DNA from: Anaerotignum sp.
GTDB taxonomy: Bacteria > Bacillota > Clostridia > Lachnospirales > Anaerotignaceae
DNA length: 9,785 bases
Direction: 5' to 3'
Assembly (NCBI GenBank): GCA_017442465.1
Contig: JAFRZQ010000399.1
Coordinates: 1-9,785, forward strand
Shown: positions 1 to 6,712 of the stretch, one piece after another
Layout of the letters: each line of letters begins with the position of its first letter
Numbering within the stretch: position 1 is the first letter of the stretch
Translations under genes and position numbers: made by a program
Notes under the pieces: model-generated
Told to the model about the DNA's origin: nothing
Databases searched by the model: none
The model's input: only the letters and a program-made list of their open reading frames with translations

Positions 1-94
1 GGATTTCAGAACGTTTCGCCAGTTCATAATAGGAAAATCCACGCTTTTCACACAATTCTTTGATTCTTGCGTTTACATTAAAGTCTTGCGACAT
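1..94 (-). CDS. XRE-family HTH transcriptional regulator, N-terminal fragment
   Basis: This gene is cut by the left window edge. Read leftward from the ATG at 94-92, the 31 visible residues begin MSQDFNVNARIKELCEKRGF and continue SYYELAKRSEI. That is the first helix and the start of the recognition fold of an XRE/Cro-type helix-turn-helix (pattern RIKxLCEKRGxSxxELAxRSxI). The start is set by a GGAAAGGTGA ribosome binding site just upstream on the minus strand, about 8 nt from the ATG. Such proteins are cytoplasmic DNA-binding regulators that often control their own promoter and a divergent neighbour. Here the neighbour is the small gene at 294, and the intergenic region carries repeated 14-bp boxes that are candidate operators. 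The domain after the HTH is not visible, so ligand or partner is unknown. Confidence 0.85.
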   Translation of the reverse strand, partial: MSQDFNVNARIKELCEKRGFSYYELAKRSEI

Positions 95-191
95 ATCGTG
101 TCACCTTTCCTGAATGATCGTTATGGTATTCTGTTTGCATTTTACCTTTTTTATTCCGAAAAACATAGATGAATATAATCGTCATAATTAG

Positions 192-205
192 AACGGAAAA
201 ACGTT
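192..205 (+). promoter_or_regulatory. Candidate operator box 1 (AACGGAAAAACGTT)
   Basis: This 14-mer in the divergent intergenic region matches 12 of 14 bases with 648-661 (AACGGTTAAACGTT), which overlaps the promoter of the surface-protein genes, and 12 of 14 with 221-234. Its ends AACG and CGTT are inverted around an A-rich centre, as in operators bound by dimeric HTH proteins. It also sits about where the -35 of a leftward promoter would fall if TATATT at 177-172 (minus strand) is that promoter's -10. The repetition is seen directly; binding by the XRE protein is inference. Confidence 0.45.
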
Positions 206-217
206 GTATGAAAAAAG

Positions 218-249
218 TTGAACGGAAAAAATTTGCAGTATTTTATAAT
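218..249 (+). promoter_or_regulatory. Weak candidate promoter of the small gene at 294
   Basis: A perfect TATAAT lies at 244-249 in an A/T-rich stretch, 45 bp before the ATG at 294. The best -35-like hexamer is TTGAAC at 218-223, but the spacer is 20 bp, longer than the usual 17. The promoter may therefore be weak or activator-dependent. Operator-like box 2 occupies most of the spacer. The -10 is the stronger part of this call. Confidence 0.35.
221..234 (+). promoter_or_regulatory. Candidate operator box 2 (AACGGAAAAAATTT)
   Basis: This is a second copy of the box, 29 bp downstream of the first. The 11-mer GAACGGAAAAA is exact in both (191-201 and 220-230), and the 3' half of this copy has decayed to AATTT. 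The copy lies just upstream of the putative -10 of the small gene at 294, so an occupied site would affect that promoter. A spacing of 29 bp is near three helical turns, which would place both sites on a similar face. Function is inferred from position and repetition only. Confidence 0.4.
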
Positions 250-293
250 AAAAAGAATGGAAAGGTTTCACCGATAAAAAGAGGGGACGGACT

Positions 294-635
294 ATGCGAA
301 AAGAAGAATTACAGGCAAAAATAAACCAAGCAGACCATACAGCAGAGGATATGAGAAGAATTGCAGAGTCCTATTTGCGGGGGGATGTGCTTAGAGACGT
401 AATTGCAGCAGAAGCGTGGCTTTCCAGAGCCATTGCATGTGAGGATGGGAAAGAATCTATGATTGCTATGGTTCTGCTGGCAAAGGAAATCCTTGGAAAA
501 GAAAGGGCTGTTTCAGAGGAGGACCGTACGGAGATTGAAAAAGCCTTTGCAGAAAGCGCTGGAGAGGAACGAGAGAAATATTTATACATAATGAGAGAAC
601 TGGATTCGTTTTACAGAGAGAATGAAACATTATAA
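294..635 (+). CDS. Small hypothetical protein with Sel1/TPR-like helical segment
   Basis: This gene encodes 113 residues, mostly charged and predicted alpha-helical, with no signal peptide or membrane segment, so it is probably cytoplasmic. The start is supported by GAGGGG at 281-286, 7 nt before the ATG. Residues about 21-68 read IAESYLRGD, then AAEAWLSRAIACEDG, then AMVLLAKEILG. This resembles one Sel1-type repeat (AxxYxxGxGVxxDxxxAxxWLxxAA), a fold used for protein-protein contacts. The rest (about 73-113) is an acidic helix rich in Glu and Arg. It lies between the divergent regulator and the surface-protein genes. Its stop codon falls inside the left arm of the inverted repeat that carries the next promoter. 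The family is not recognised with certainty, and a scaffold or regulatory partner role is only a guess. Confidence 0.7.
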   Translation: MRKEELQAKINQADHTAEDMRRIAESYLRGDVLRDVIAAEAWLSRAIACEDGKESMIAMVLLAKEILGKERAVSEEDRTEIEKAFAESAGEEREKYLYIMRELDSFYRENETL

Positions 636-637
636 CG

Positions 638-666
638 TTGTAAATAAAACGGTTAAACGTTATAAT
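638..666 (+). promoter_or_regulatory. Promoter of the surface-protein gene set
   Basis: TTGTAA (638-643) and consensus TATAAT (661-666) are separated by exactly 17 bp, a good vegetative sigma-A promoter. Transcription would begin near 673 and leave a short leader before the ribosome binding site at 691-700. The -35 begins inside the left arm of the inverted repeat and the -10 lies fully inside the right arm. Box 3 (AACGGTTAAACGTT, 648-661) fills the last part of the spacer. A protein bound here would directly block RNA polymerase. Confidence 0.65.
648..661 (+). promoter_or_regulatory. Candidate operator box 3 (AACGGTTAAACGTT)
   Basis: This third copy of the 14-bp box differs from box 1 only at its sixth and seventh bases (TT for AA). 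It overlaps the spacer and first base of the -10 of the surface-gene promoter. The shared box suggests that one regulator serves both the divergent region and the surface genes. Confidence 0.45.
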
Positions 667-706
667 GGTGGTTATAGATGATAATGTACCAGGAGGGGGG
701 AAACAT

Positions 707-2098
707 ATGGATAAAAAATCGCGTTTTGTAGGATTTAGCAGGACAGTTCTGATCCTTGGCCTGATTGCAGCAGTTGTCTTTTTCAGTGTGGAAAAGTATG
801 GCGGCGGCTTTGATTTTGGCAAACCCATTGCCGAAGGCACCTTCGCAGAGAATATGGAATGGAAACTGAGCAAAAAAGGGAAACTCACACTGACAGGTGT
901 GGGGGCGATCCCGGATTATAACGGCCTTTGGATGGAAGAAAATGAACTGGATGCAGAAAAAGGCTATGCCCCCTGGGCGGAGCATATGCAGGAGATCACA
1001 AAGGTAGTTCTGGATCCTGAAATGACACGCATTGGCGAAAACGCCTTTGCCGGTGCGGAAAATCTGAAAACCGTGGAACGATTTGGCAAAATGGAGGAAA
1101 TCGGACGCTGGGCCTTTGCCTACACGGGGCTGGAGACTATGGAATTTCCTTTTGGTCTGAAAAAAATTGAACCCTTTGCGTTTCAGAACTGTGTACAGCT
1201 GAAAGAAGTGTTCCTGCCTTACCGTATGCAGACGTTGGAAGCAGGCTCCTTTCTGAACTGTACGGCACTACAGGGTGTGACGATCCGGCCCCATACGGAA
1301 GTGAAGGTGGCTTGGGACTGGAATGGAAGACGTTATCTGCCTTTTTCCTGCGAAGTGGACGGAAAATACGGTTTGCCGGAAAGGCTGACAGTTTATACTT
1401 ATCAGTCATCTGCAGCTAGAAAATTTGCCCAGAACTATGGAGTACCCTATGCTTTGGCAACGGAAGGCTATTGCGGTAGTCATGTTACATGGACTTATGA
1501 TACAGAAACAAAGACATTGACTCTGGAAGGCTTTGGTCCTACATGGGTATATTCTATTCCATGGGAAGATATGGAGGCCTGGTATGGAGAGTTCCCTGCG
1601 GATTGGGTTTATACGACAGAGCCGGACTGGTGTTACAGCTATAAGAATGAAATTGAAAAGGTCGTTATCGGGGCTGGGATCACAAATTTGAATAACTGTA
1701 TCTTTGCAAAGCTGCCTGCACTGCAAGCGGCGGAAATTCCCAGTACGGTTGAACTCCTCGATAGAGCATTCTATGACTGTGATAGTCTGGAAGAAATCGT
1801 TCTGCCGGACGGTGCACTCTGGATTTGGATCGGATACGAATCCTTTGCATATTGCAATAACCTGAAAAAGGTGGAAATCCTGAGCAGAGAGGCCTGCATC
1901 GATGAGAGGGCTTTCTATGGAGCAGACAGCTTGCAGGAGATCCGCTTTAGCAGAAATACGTACCCAGACTATACAGAAGAGGGTTCTGATGATTTGGGCA
2001 TTACAAAAAATGCTGTGCTTCATGTATATGAAGAAAGTAAGATGCATCAGTATGCTATGGAAAATGGACATACCTGTGAACTGATTGAAAGGAAATAA
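707..2098 (+). CDS. Membrane-anchored BspA-type leucine-rich repeat protein
   Basis: The product is 463 residues. An ATG in the same frame lies upstream at 665, but it overlaps the -10. The start at 707 has AGGAGGGGGG at 691-700 and is followed by a normal N-terminus. Residues 1-11 are basic and 13-27 form one membrane helix (VLILGLIAAVVFFSV), with no cleavage site or lipobox, so the protein should be held in the membrane facing outward. The body has two similar modules. Each opens with a beta-rich segment (KLSKKGKLTLTGVGAIPDY at 53-71; GYCGSHVTWTYD then TLTLEGFGP at 254-278), continues with LRR_5 repeats (pattern IGxxAFxxCxxLxxVxLP, about 98-195 and 316-415), and ends in a cap (STARKFA-like, 234-250; SKMHQYAMENG, 444-454). 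BspA-like repeats are known in adhesins and surface ligand-binding proteins. It starts the operon, 17 nt before the GH5 lipoprotein. The ligand cannot be told from sequence. Confidence 0.88.
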   Translation: MDKKSRFVGFSRTVLILGLIAAVVFFSVEKYGGGFDFGKPIAEGTFAENMEWKLSKKGKLTLTGVGAIPDYNGLWMEENELDAEKGYAPWAEHMQEITKVVLDPEMTRIGENAFAGAENLKTVERFGKMEEIGRWAFAYTGLETMEFPFGLKKIEPFAFQNCVQLKEVFLPYRMQTLEAGSFLNCTALQGVTIRPHTEVKVAWDWNGRRYLPFSCEVDGKYGLPERLTVYTYQSSAARKFAQNYGVPYALATEGYCGSHVTWTYDTETKTLTLEGFGPTWVYSIPWEDMEAWYGEFPADWVYTTEPDWCYSYKNEIEKVVIGAGITNLNNCIFAKLPALQAAEIPSTVELLDRAFYDCDSLEEIVLPDGALWIWIGYESFAYCNNLKKVEILSREACIDERAFYGADSLQEIRFSRNTYPDYTEEGSDDLGITKNAVLHVYEESKMHQYAMENGHTCELIERK

Positions 2099-2115
2099 AG
2101 GAAGAAGGAAATTAT

Positions 2116-4305
2116 ATGAAATGTAACCGTTTAATAAGGACATTACTTAGTATGATTATTGCAGTAGGTCTTTTGGCTGGCTGTGGCGGATCTAAAGAAG
2201 CATCCGCTTCAGAAGATGTTGAAATTCAAAAAGCGATTGAACTGGGATTTGTAAGTGATGATTTACATGGAGGATATGACAAACAAATCAAGTATGCGGA
2301 ATTCTGTAGTATTTTGGATGCAATGATCGAAGAAGTGCGCCCAGAGTGCTTGGAAGCATGGAAAAAATCTTCTGCTGCCTATAGGGATGCAGATGATCTA
2401 ATGACAAGATTTGAAGGAATGGCAGTGCTCTTTTATGCGGCTGAAAGCATTGGATTGGATGCGGTTGGGATAGATGAGGCTGTTCCTCTGGAGGAGTATA
2501 TGCCAGATGGTATGGATTTTTGGGAAGGCATCACATGGGATTACCCTCTTCTCTCGAATATTGAACAGACATACTATAATGAAGAAGTTGCTTCCAGCAA
2601 TTATGCTTGGCGCTGTGAATATCCATATTTGAATAATGCGGGCTGGTTTGCACAGCAAAGTTCTTATGGAAACGGAAAAACGTATTTTGACTACAATGAA
2701 AACTATATGCTTTGCTTTGGCGATGCTTTGACTCGCGGGGATGCGATCCGCTCGGTGGAACGATTATATGAAACAGCAATATTGGCGACATATACGGCTG
2801 CAGAGCAGATAAAGTGCGGTGTGACGGAGGAAACGATCGCTTTGGCGAATAAAATGCCTGCAGTTGCTTATAATGCTTTGCCGGATTGGAAAGGACATAA
2901 TATCGAACGACGGTTTGAAGTAAATCGTTTTGGTCTTGGCAGAAACTATATGAAAGAGGAAATAGATGCCCTTGCGGCGAGTGGATTTGATTTTATTCGC
3001 GTGCCTTTAACATTTGATCAGTTTTTTGAAGGAAAAAGCACAAGTCGTGCCTGTGCGGCTGCCTTCGCATCTCTGGATCAGTTGATCAGTTGGTGTGCAC
3101 AGTATGGTATCCATGTTTGTTTAGATCTACATGATATGCCAGGCTTTACAACGAATGGCGATGATAGAGATGATATCTTATTCTGGGACGCGGAAAGCCA
3201 GAAACTTTTTGTGGAATTCTGGAGTTTCATGGCAGATCACTATAAGAGCGTTCCATCCAATCTATTGAGTTTTAATCTGCTAAATGAGCCTCATGGTACC
3301 AATGAAAAGCAGTTGACAGATGAAGTGTACTCTGCAGTTATGAAAAAAGTGATCCATGCAGTTCGGGAAGTATCTCCCGATAGATTGATGATCGCCAGCA
3401 CTTTAGGGGTAATATGGGGTGAGCCTGTTCAAGGACTTGCAAAGGAAAAGGTTGCACAGGGATTCAGCGGTTATCTTCTTGCGGATGAAACCGAACAATG
3501 GCCCTTTTATTATATCAATCAGTGTTTCCATGCGGCAGAAGGAGATATTGTTCTCAAAGGAGATTTTAACGCTGGAACGGAAGTAATCCTTATGCCCCAT
3601 TCCTATGCGGACGGAACCTATGTGGTTAAAGCGGATGGGACACAAATCGGTAAGTTTATGGTGGATGCCAATGCTGCTGGCGAAAATGGATGCAAAATGG
3701 TTGCAGGAAAGGGGACAGTGGAATGGAATTGGAAAGGATATTATCGCTGTACCATGACACTTCCCCAAAATTGTAAAGAGATCCGTATTTCTGAAACGGA
3801 AAATGGCTACGGAGAAGTTGTGGGAATCAAAGTGAAGAATGATGCATTTATGGTGACATTAAATGGTGATGTGAACCATGTCGGGCATCCAACACCAGCA
3901 GTTTTGACGATCGGTGCGGATGGAATGGTTACGGCAAAGGAACTTGAGTCACTGCGCCGTGCGGATCGTGCAATGATCCAGGAATTGTTACAGCCTTGTC
4001 TTGCTTTTGGTGAAAAGTACGATGTTGATTTTATGATTTTGGAATGCGGAACGCAGTTTACGATTCCTGGTGATGTTGCCTGTGCCTTTACAGAGGATTA
4101 CCTTTCTGTAATGGATGCCTGTGGTATTCCTTGGGCTTGCTGGGCAGATCACTATAGTCCATTGATTCACAAACAGATTCCGGAAAGAAGACTGATGATT
4201 GATGGGGAACAGTGGTTGAGAGAAGGTCATACATATAACAATATTACTGAAAACTATATTGTTGATACAGAGTTGATGGAAGTTTATAAGAATCATATGA
4301 ACTAG
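2116..4305 (+). CDS. GH5-type glycoside hydrolase lipoprotein with N-terminal SLH-like module
   Basis: The product is 729 residues, with AAGGAAGAAGGAA just before the ATG. Residues 1-22 are a lipoprotein signal with lipobox LLAGC and lipidated Cys23, so the enzyme sits outside the cell on the membrane. Residues about 38-73 and 203-220 look like two degenerate SLH motifs (AIELGFVSDDL, YAEFCSILDAMI; LTRGDAIRSVERLYE). From about 250 to the end is a cellulase-type (GH5, clan GH-A) barrel. Its landmarks are Arg295 in FDFIRVP, His339 in LDLHDMPG, Asn390-Glu391 in NLLNEPHG (acid/base), Glu643 in MILECGTQ (nucleophile) and Trp673/Trp676. The two glutamates are 252 residues apart, well over the usual distance of about 100. 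The excess, about 470-600, is rich in predicted beta strands and is probably an inserted domain. The enzyme is expected to hydrolyse a beta-linked glucan or mannan, but GH5 subfamily and substrate cannot be assigned. Confidence 0.88.
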   Translation: MKCNRLIRTLLSMIIAVGLLAGCGGSKEASASEDVEIQKAIELGFVSDDLHGGYDKQIKYAEFCSILDAMIEEVRPECLEAWKKSSAAYRDADDLMTRFEGMAVLFYAAESIGLDAVGIDEAVPLEEYMPDGMDFWEGITWDYPLLSNIEQTYYNEEVASSNYAWRCEYPYLNNAGWFAQQSSYGNGKTYFDYNENYMLCFGDALTRGDAIRSVERLYETAILATYTAAEQIKCGVTEETIALANKMPAVAYNALPDWKGHNIERRFEVNRFGLGRNYMKEEIDALAASGFDFIRVPLTFDQFFEGKSTSRACAAAFASLDQLISWCAQYGIHVCLDLHDMPGFTTNGDDRDDILFWDAESQKLFVEFWSFMADHYKSVPSNLLSFNLLNEPHGTNEKQLTDEVYSAVMKKVIHAVREVSPDRLMIASTLGVIWGEPVQGLAKEKVAQGFSGYLLADETEQWPFYYINQCFHAAEGDIVLKGDFNAGTEVILMPHSYADGTYVVKADGTQIGKFMVDANAAGENGCKMVAGKGTVEWNWKGYYRCTMTLPQNCKEIRISETENGYGEVVGIKVKNDAFMVTLNGDVNHVGHPTPAVLTIGADGMVTAKELESLRRADRAMIQELLQPCLAFGEKYDVDFMILECGTQFTIPGDVACAFTEDYLSVMDACGIPWACWADHYSPLIHKQIPERRLMIDGEQWLREGHTYNNITENYIVDTELMEVYKNHMN

Positions 4306-4311
4306 AGCAGG

Positions 4312-4344
4312 ATAATAGTCGGCATAAACAGTGTTGGCTATTAT
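4312..4344 (+). other. Intergenic RNA hairpin without U-run
   Basis: Between the GH5 gene and the beta-helix gene, ATAATAGTC (4312-4320) pairs with GGCTATTAT (4336-4344) with one G-U pair. Four more pairs continue inward (two of them G-U), leaving a 7-nt loop. The hairpin is followed by the ribosome binding site and not by U residues, so it should not terminate transcription. It may affect mRNA stability, processing or relative expression of the two genes. Confidence 0.45.
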
Positions 4345-4363
4345 ACAAGAAGAAGGGGAATGT

Positions 4364-6640
4364 ATGAAATTTAAGCGTTTAATGAGCATATTGTTAAGCA
4401 TGATTATGGTAGTAGGGCTTCTGGCGGGCTGTGGCAGTTCAGAAGTAAAAGCAGCAGACTTGCCAACAGAAGCTAACGGTGCTGCATTGCCAGGAGATGA
4501 ATATGACCGTGGCATCTGGTATGGCTTTATGCCGGATGAACTGGCTGGTGCGGAACTTAGCAAAGTGGTTACATGGAAGCAGTATTGTACGATGCTGGGG
4601 AATATGATTCAGAGATATGATGCAAAAGCATATCCTGAATGGGAAAAAATGACGGCAGAAATGCCTGAAACTGCAATGAAAAGAGACGGGGCTATGCTGG
4701 CGCTGCTTTTTGCCGGCAAAGTAATTGGCATGGATGATTTTAATGCATGGAATTGGCCTCCGGAATTCGACTGGGGAAGCCAGTGTTCCTGGGACTATCC
4801 CCTTGATTGGGACAAACCAATGATGTTTATGGGGAATCAGGAAGAAAACAGCATCTGGCCCGGGATTCTTTATAGTTTTGGTTTCCGTGCATCTTCCGTT
4901 ACAAGACAGTGTTTAATGGATATGATCGATGGCAATCCAGGACTTGATAAAGATTTTACACTGGATATGGCAATGCGCTCTGTTGTACGTCTGTATGAAT
5001 CTGATGACGATATTGCCTATAACTATGCATGTGCAATGCTGGAACAGGTAAAAGAAACACCGGAAGGCCAGAAAATCATTGCTGCTGCAGAAGAACGCAA
5101 ACAGGCGATTTTGGCAAGTGAAACAAATATTGTAAAATCAGATACATACATTCAGGGTGAAACCTATACAGGAACAGCGTACTATGTGTCCAATAACGGT
5201 AACGATAAAGCAAACGGGAAAAGCCCTGAAACAGCATGGGCCACTTTAGACCGTCTTTCTTCTGTAAATTTCCGCTTTGGTGATGTGATTTTCTTTGAAA
5301 GAGGCGGTATCTGGCGCGAGGCAATGCTTCCTTACAATATCCGCAGCACAGAGGGGCTTACACTTTCTGCCTATGGCGAAGGCGAAAAACCTCGTTTTTA
5401 CGGTTCTCCCGAAAATGGTGCCGGTGCAGAAAAATGGGAATTGTACTATGATGGCAGCAATGGCGAAAAAGTGTGGAAATTCCATGAAAAAATGGCAGAT
5501 ACCTCTGTGATTGTTATGAATGGCGGGGAGACATATGCAAAAAGGGATCTTGCATATTGGAATGGCAATAAATATCTGAAGGAAAATGATTTTTCTAAGG
5601 AGTACATTGTAGAACAAGAATTGAAGGATATGGAGTTCTTTACAAAGATTCTTTACAAAGCAAATCCTTGTGATGCTAGCCATATTTATTATGACGATAA
5701 TATTGATGGCAATTATATTTTGCTTGAAGGAGAACTATATCTCAGATGTGACGAAGGTAATCCTGGTGAAGTTTTTCAGTCGATTGAATTTTCCACAGCA
5801 CATCCCTTTGGCGATGGTGTAGCAAATTATACTACACTGGATAATCTGAATGTTAGCTATTGCCGTCCAATTTGTGCTGGCGGCAGAGATGGAAACTCTA
5901 CCGATTATTGGTATGTTCAGAACTGCGAATTGAGCTGGGGTGGCGGTTATATTGCTTTTTTCGCAGATGAGAATAATCCTTATGGTGCGAATATGGGATA
6001 TTACTGGATGGATGGCGGATTCCCGAACTGCAACGGTAGTGGCAATCGTATTCGCAATAACTATAGCCATCATGCCTATCAGGAAGGCCCTACCCTTGAA
6101 ACTTTTGCAGATGACTCGGATCTTTGCTGTGATACAATCATGGAAGGGAATCTGACAGAGTATTGTTTGATGGGGATGCTGCTGATCAACTGGGACAATG
6201 AAATAAGAGAACCACATATCTTCAGTAATATTTACTATAGAGACAATATGGTTCTTTATTCAGGATTTGAAAATTTTTATAATGTGTATCCTGTTGAAAC
6301 AACTGTAGAAGGATGGTATGGAACTCTGGGACTGCGTGTCATGGATACACATGCAATCGGGTTTAGCGAACAGCCTAATGCCCATGATGGCACAGTATCA
6401 ATCAGTGACAATGTATTCGCATTTTCTGGCAGTCAGTTGATATTCAATGGTGGTATGACAGAGGAATACTCTGATATTTTCGATGGAAACACCTATGCAC
6501 AGCTTCCGGGCATGGTTTGGTTGACATGGATGACTTATCCTCATTATGATGCACAAATATACGAATCTGTTTGCGACCCTGAAGAAGCGATCATTGAAAT
6601 CGTGAAAGATGAAAATGCAACGATTATTTCTTTTGATTAA
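4364..6640 (+). CDS. Right-handed beta-helix lipoprotein with N-terminal SLH-like module
   Basis: The product is 758 residues. A GTG at 4331 is in frame, but the ATG at 4364 has AGAAGGGGA (4351-4359) at the right distance and starts a proper signal, MKFKRLMSILLSMI, ending in lipobox LLAGC with Cys23. This leader closely matches that of the preceding gene, a sign of duplication. Residues about 47-85 and 196-215 repeat the shared SLH-like module (WKQYCTMLGNMIQ; FTLDMAMRSVVRLYE). From about 272 the pattern YYVSNNGNDKANGKSPETAW, then GDVIFFERGGIWRE, is the usual entry of a right-handed parallel beta-helix of the polysaccharide lyase/glycoside hydrolase type. The coil region continues to about 720, with Asn-rich turns such as NRIRNNYSHH (561-570). 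The protein is probably a surface-bound polysaccharide-cleaving or -binding protein. No family-specific catalytic residues could be placed, so lyase, hydrolase or pure binding all remain possible. Confidence 0.82.
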   Translation: MKFKRLMSILLSMIMVVGLLAGCGSSEVKAADLPTEANGAALPGDEYDRGIWYGFMPDELAGAELSKVVTWKQYCTMLGNMIQRYDAKAYPEWEKMTAEMPETAMKRDGAMLALLFAGKVIGMDDFNAWNWPPEFDWGSQCSWDYPLDWDKPMMFMGNQEENSIWPGILYSFGFRASSVTRQCLMDMIDGNPGLDKDFTLDMAMRSVVRLYESDDDIAYNYACAMLEQVKETPEGQKIIAAAEERKQAILASETNIVKSDTYIQGETYTGTAYYVSNNGNDKANGKSPETAWATLDRLSSVNFRFGDVIFFERGGIWREAMLPYNIRSTEGLTLSAYGEGEKPRFYGSPENGAGAEKWELYYDGSNGEKVWKFHEKMADTSVIVMNGGETYAKRDLAYWNGNKYLKENDFSKEYIVEQELKDMEFFTKILYKANPCDASHIYYDDNIDGNYILLEGELYLRCDEGNPGEVFQSIEFSTAHPFGDGVANYTTLDNLNVSYCRPICAGGRDGNSTDYWYVQNCELSWGGGYIAFFADENNPYGANMGYYWMDGGFPNCNGSGNRIRNNYSHHAYQEGPTLETFADDSDLCCDTIMEGNLTEYCLMGMLLINWDNEIREPHIFSNIYYRDNMVLYSGFENFYNVYPVETTVEGWYGTLGLRVMDTHAIGFSEQPNAHDGTVSISDNVFAFSGSQLIFNGGMTEEYSDIFDGNTYAQLPGMVWLTWMTYPHYDAQIYESVCDPEEAIIEIVKDENATIISFD

Positions 6641-6712
6641 ATATTTGATGAATGATACTGACTTAAAAAATCTATATTTTATTCATGTGATATAAAAGAA
6701 AGAAGGGATAGA

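Larger units (their letters stand above)
628..667. repeat. Perfect 12-bp inverted repeat around a promoter
   Basis: CATTATAACGTT at 628-639 is the exact reverse complement of AACGTTATAATG at 656-667, with a 16-bp centre. The left arm contains the stop codon of the small gene (633-635) and the right arm contains a consensus -10 (661-666). There is no U-run on the 3' side, so it does not look like an intrinsic terminator. A two-half-site operator fits the layout better. Confidence 0.7.

Noticed and set aside
120..293. Direct repeats in the divergent region as a CRISPR or LytTR-type site
   Set aside because: There are only two short copies 29 bp apart, with no further repeat-spacer units. The bases do not fit the LytTR direct-repeat consensus.
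628..667. Inverted repeat read as a terminator of the small gene
   Set aside because: The stem is A/T-rich, the loop is 16 nt long and no U-run follows, whereas a consensus promoter is embedded in it.
665..706. Upstream in-frame ATG at 665 as start of the leucine-rich repeat gene
   Set aside because: It overlaps the -10 TATAAT and would lie before the expected transcription start. It lacks a ribosome binding site, and the ATG at 707 has AGGAGGGGGG at good spacing.
1406..2143. Long open frame of 245 codons on the minus strand inside the leucine-rich repeat gene
   Set aside because: It lies fully antisense to a gene with clear repeats and a strong ribosome binding site. Its translation is rich in Cys, Ile and Phe with no recognisable motif, as expected for a shadow frame.
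4331..4363. GTG at 4331 as start of the beta-helix gene
   Set aside because: It would lie inside the intergenic hairpin and add eleven residues before a canonical lipoprotein signal. The ATG at 4364 has a good ribosome binding site.
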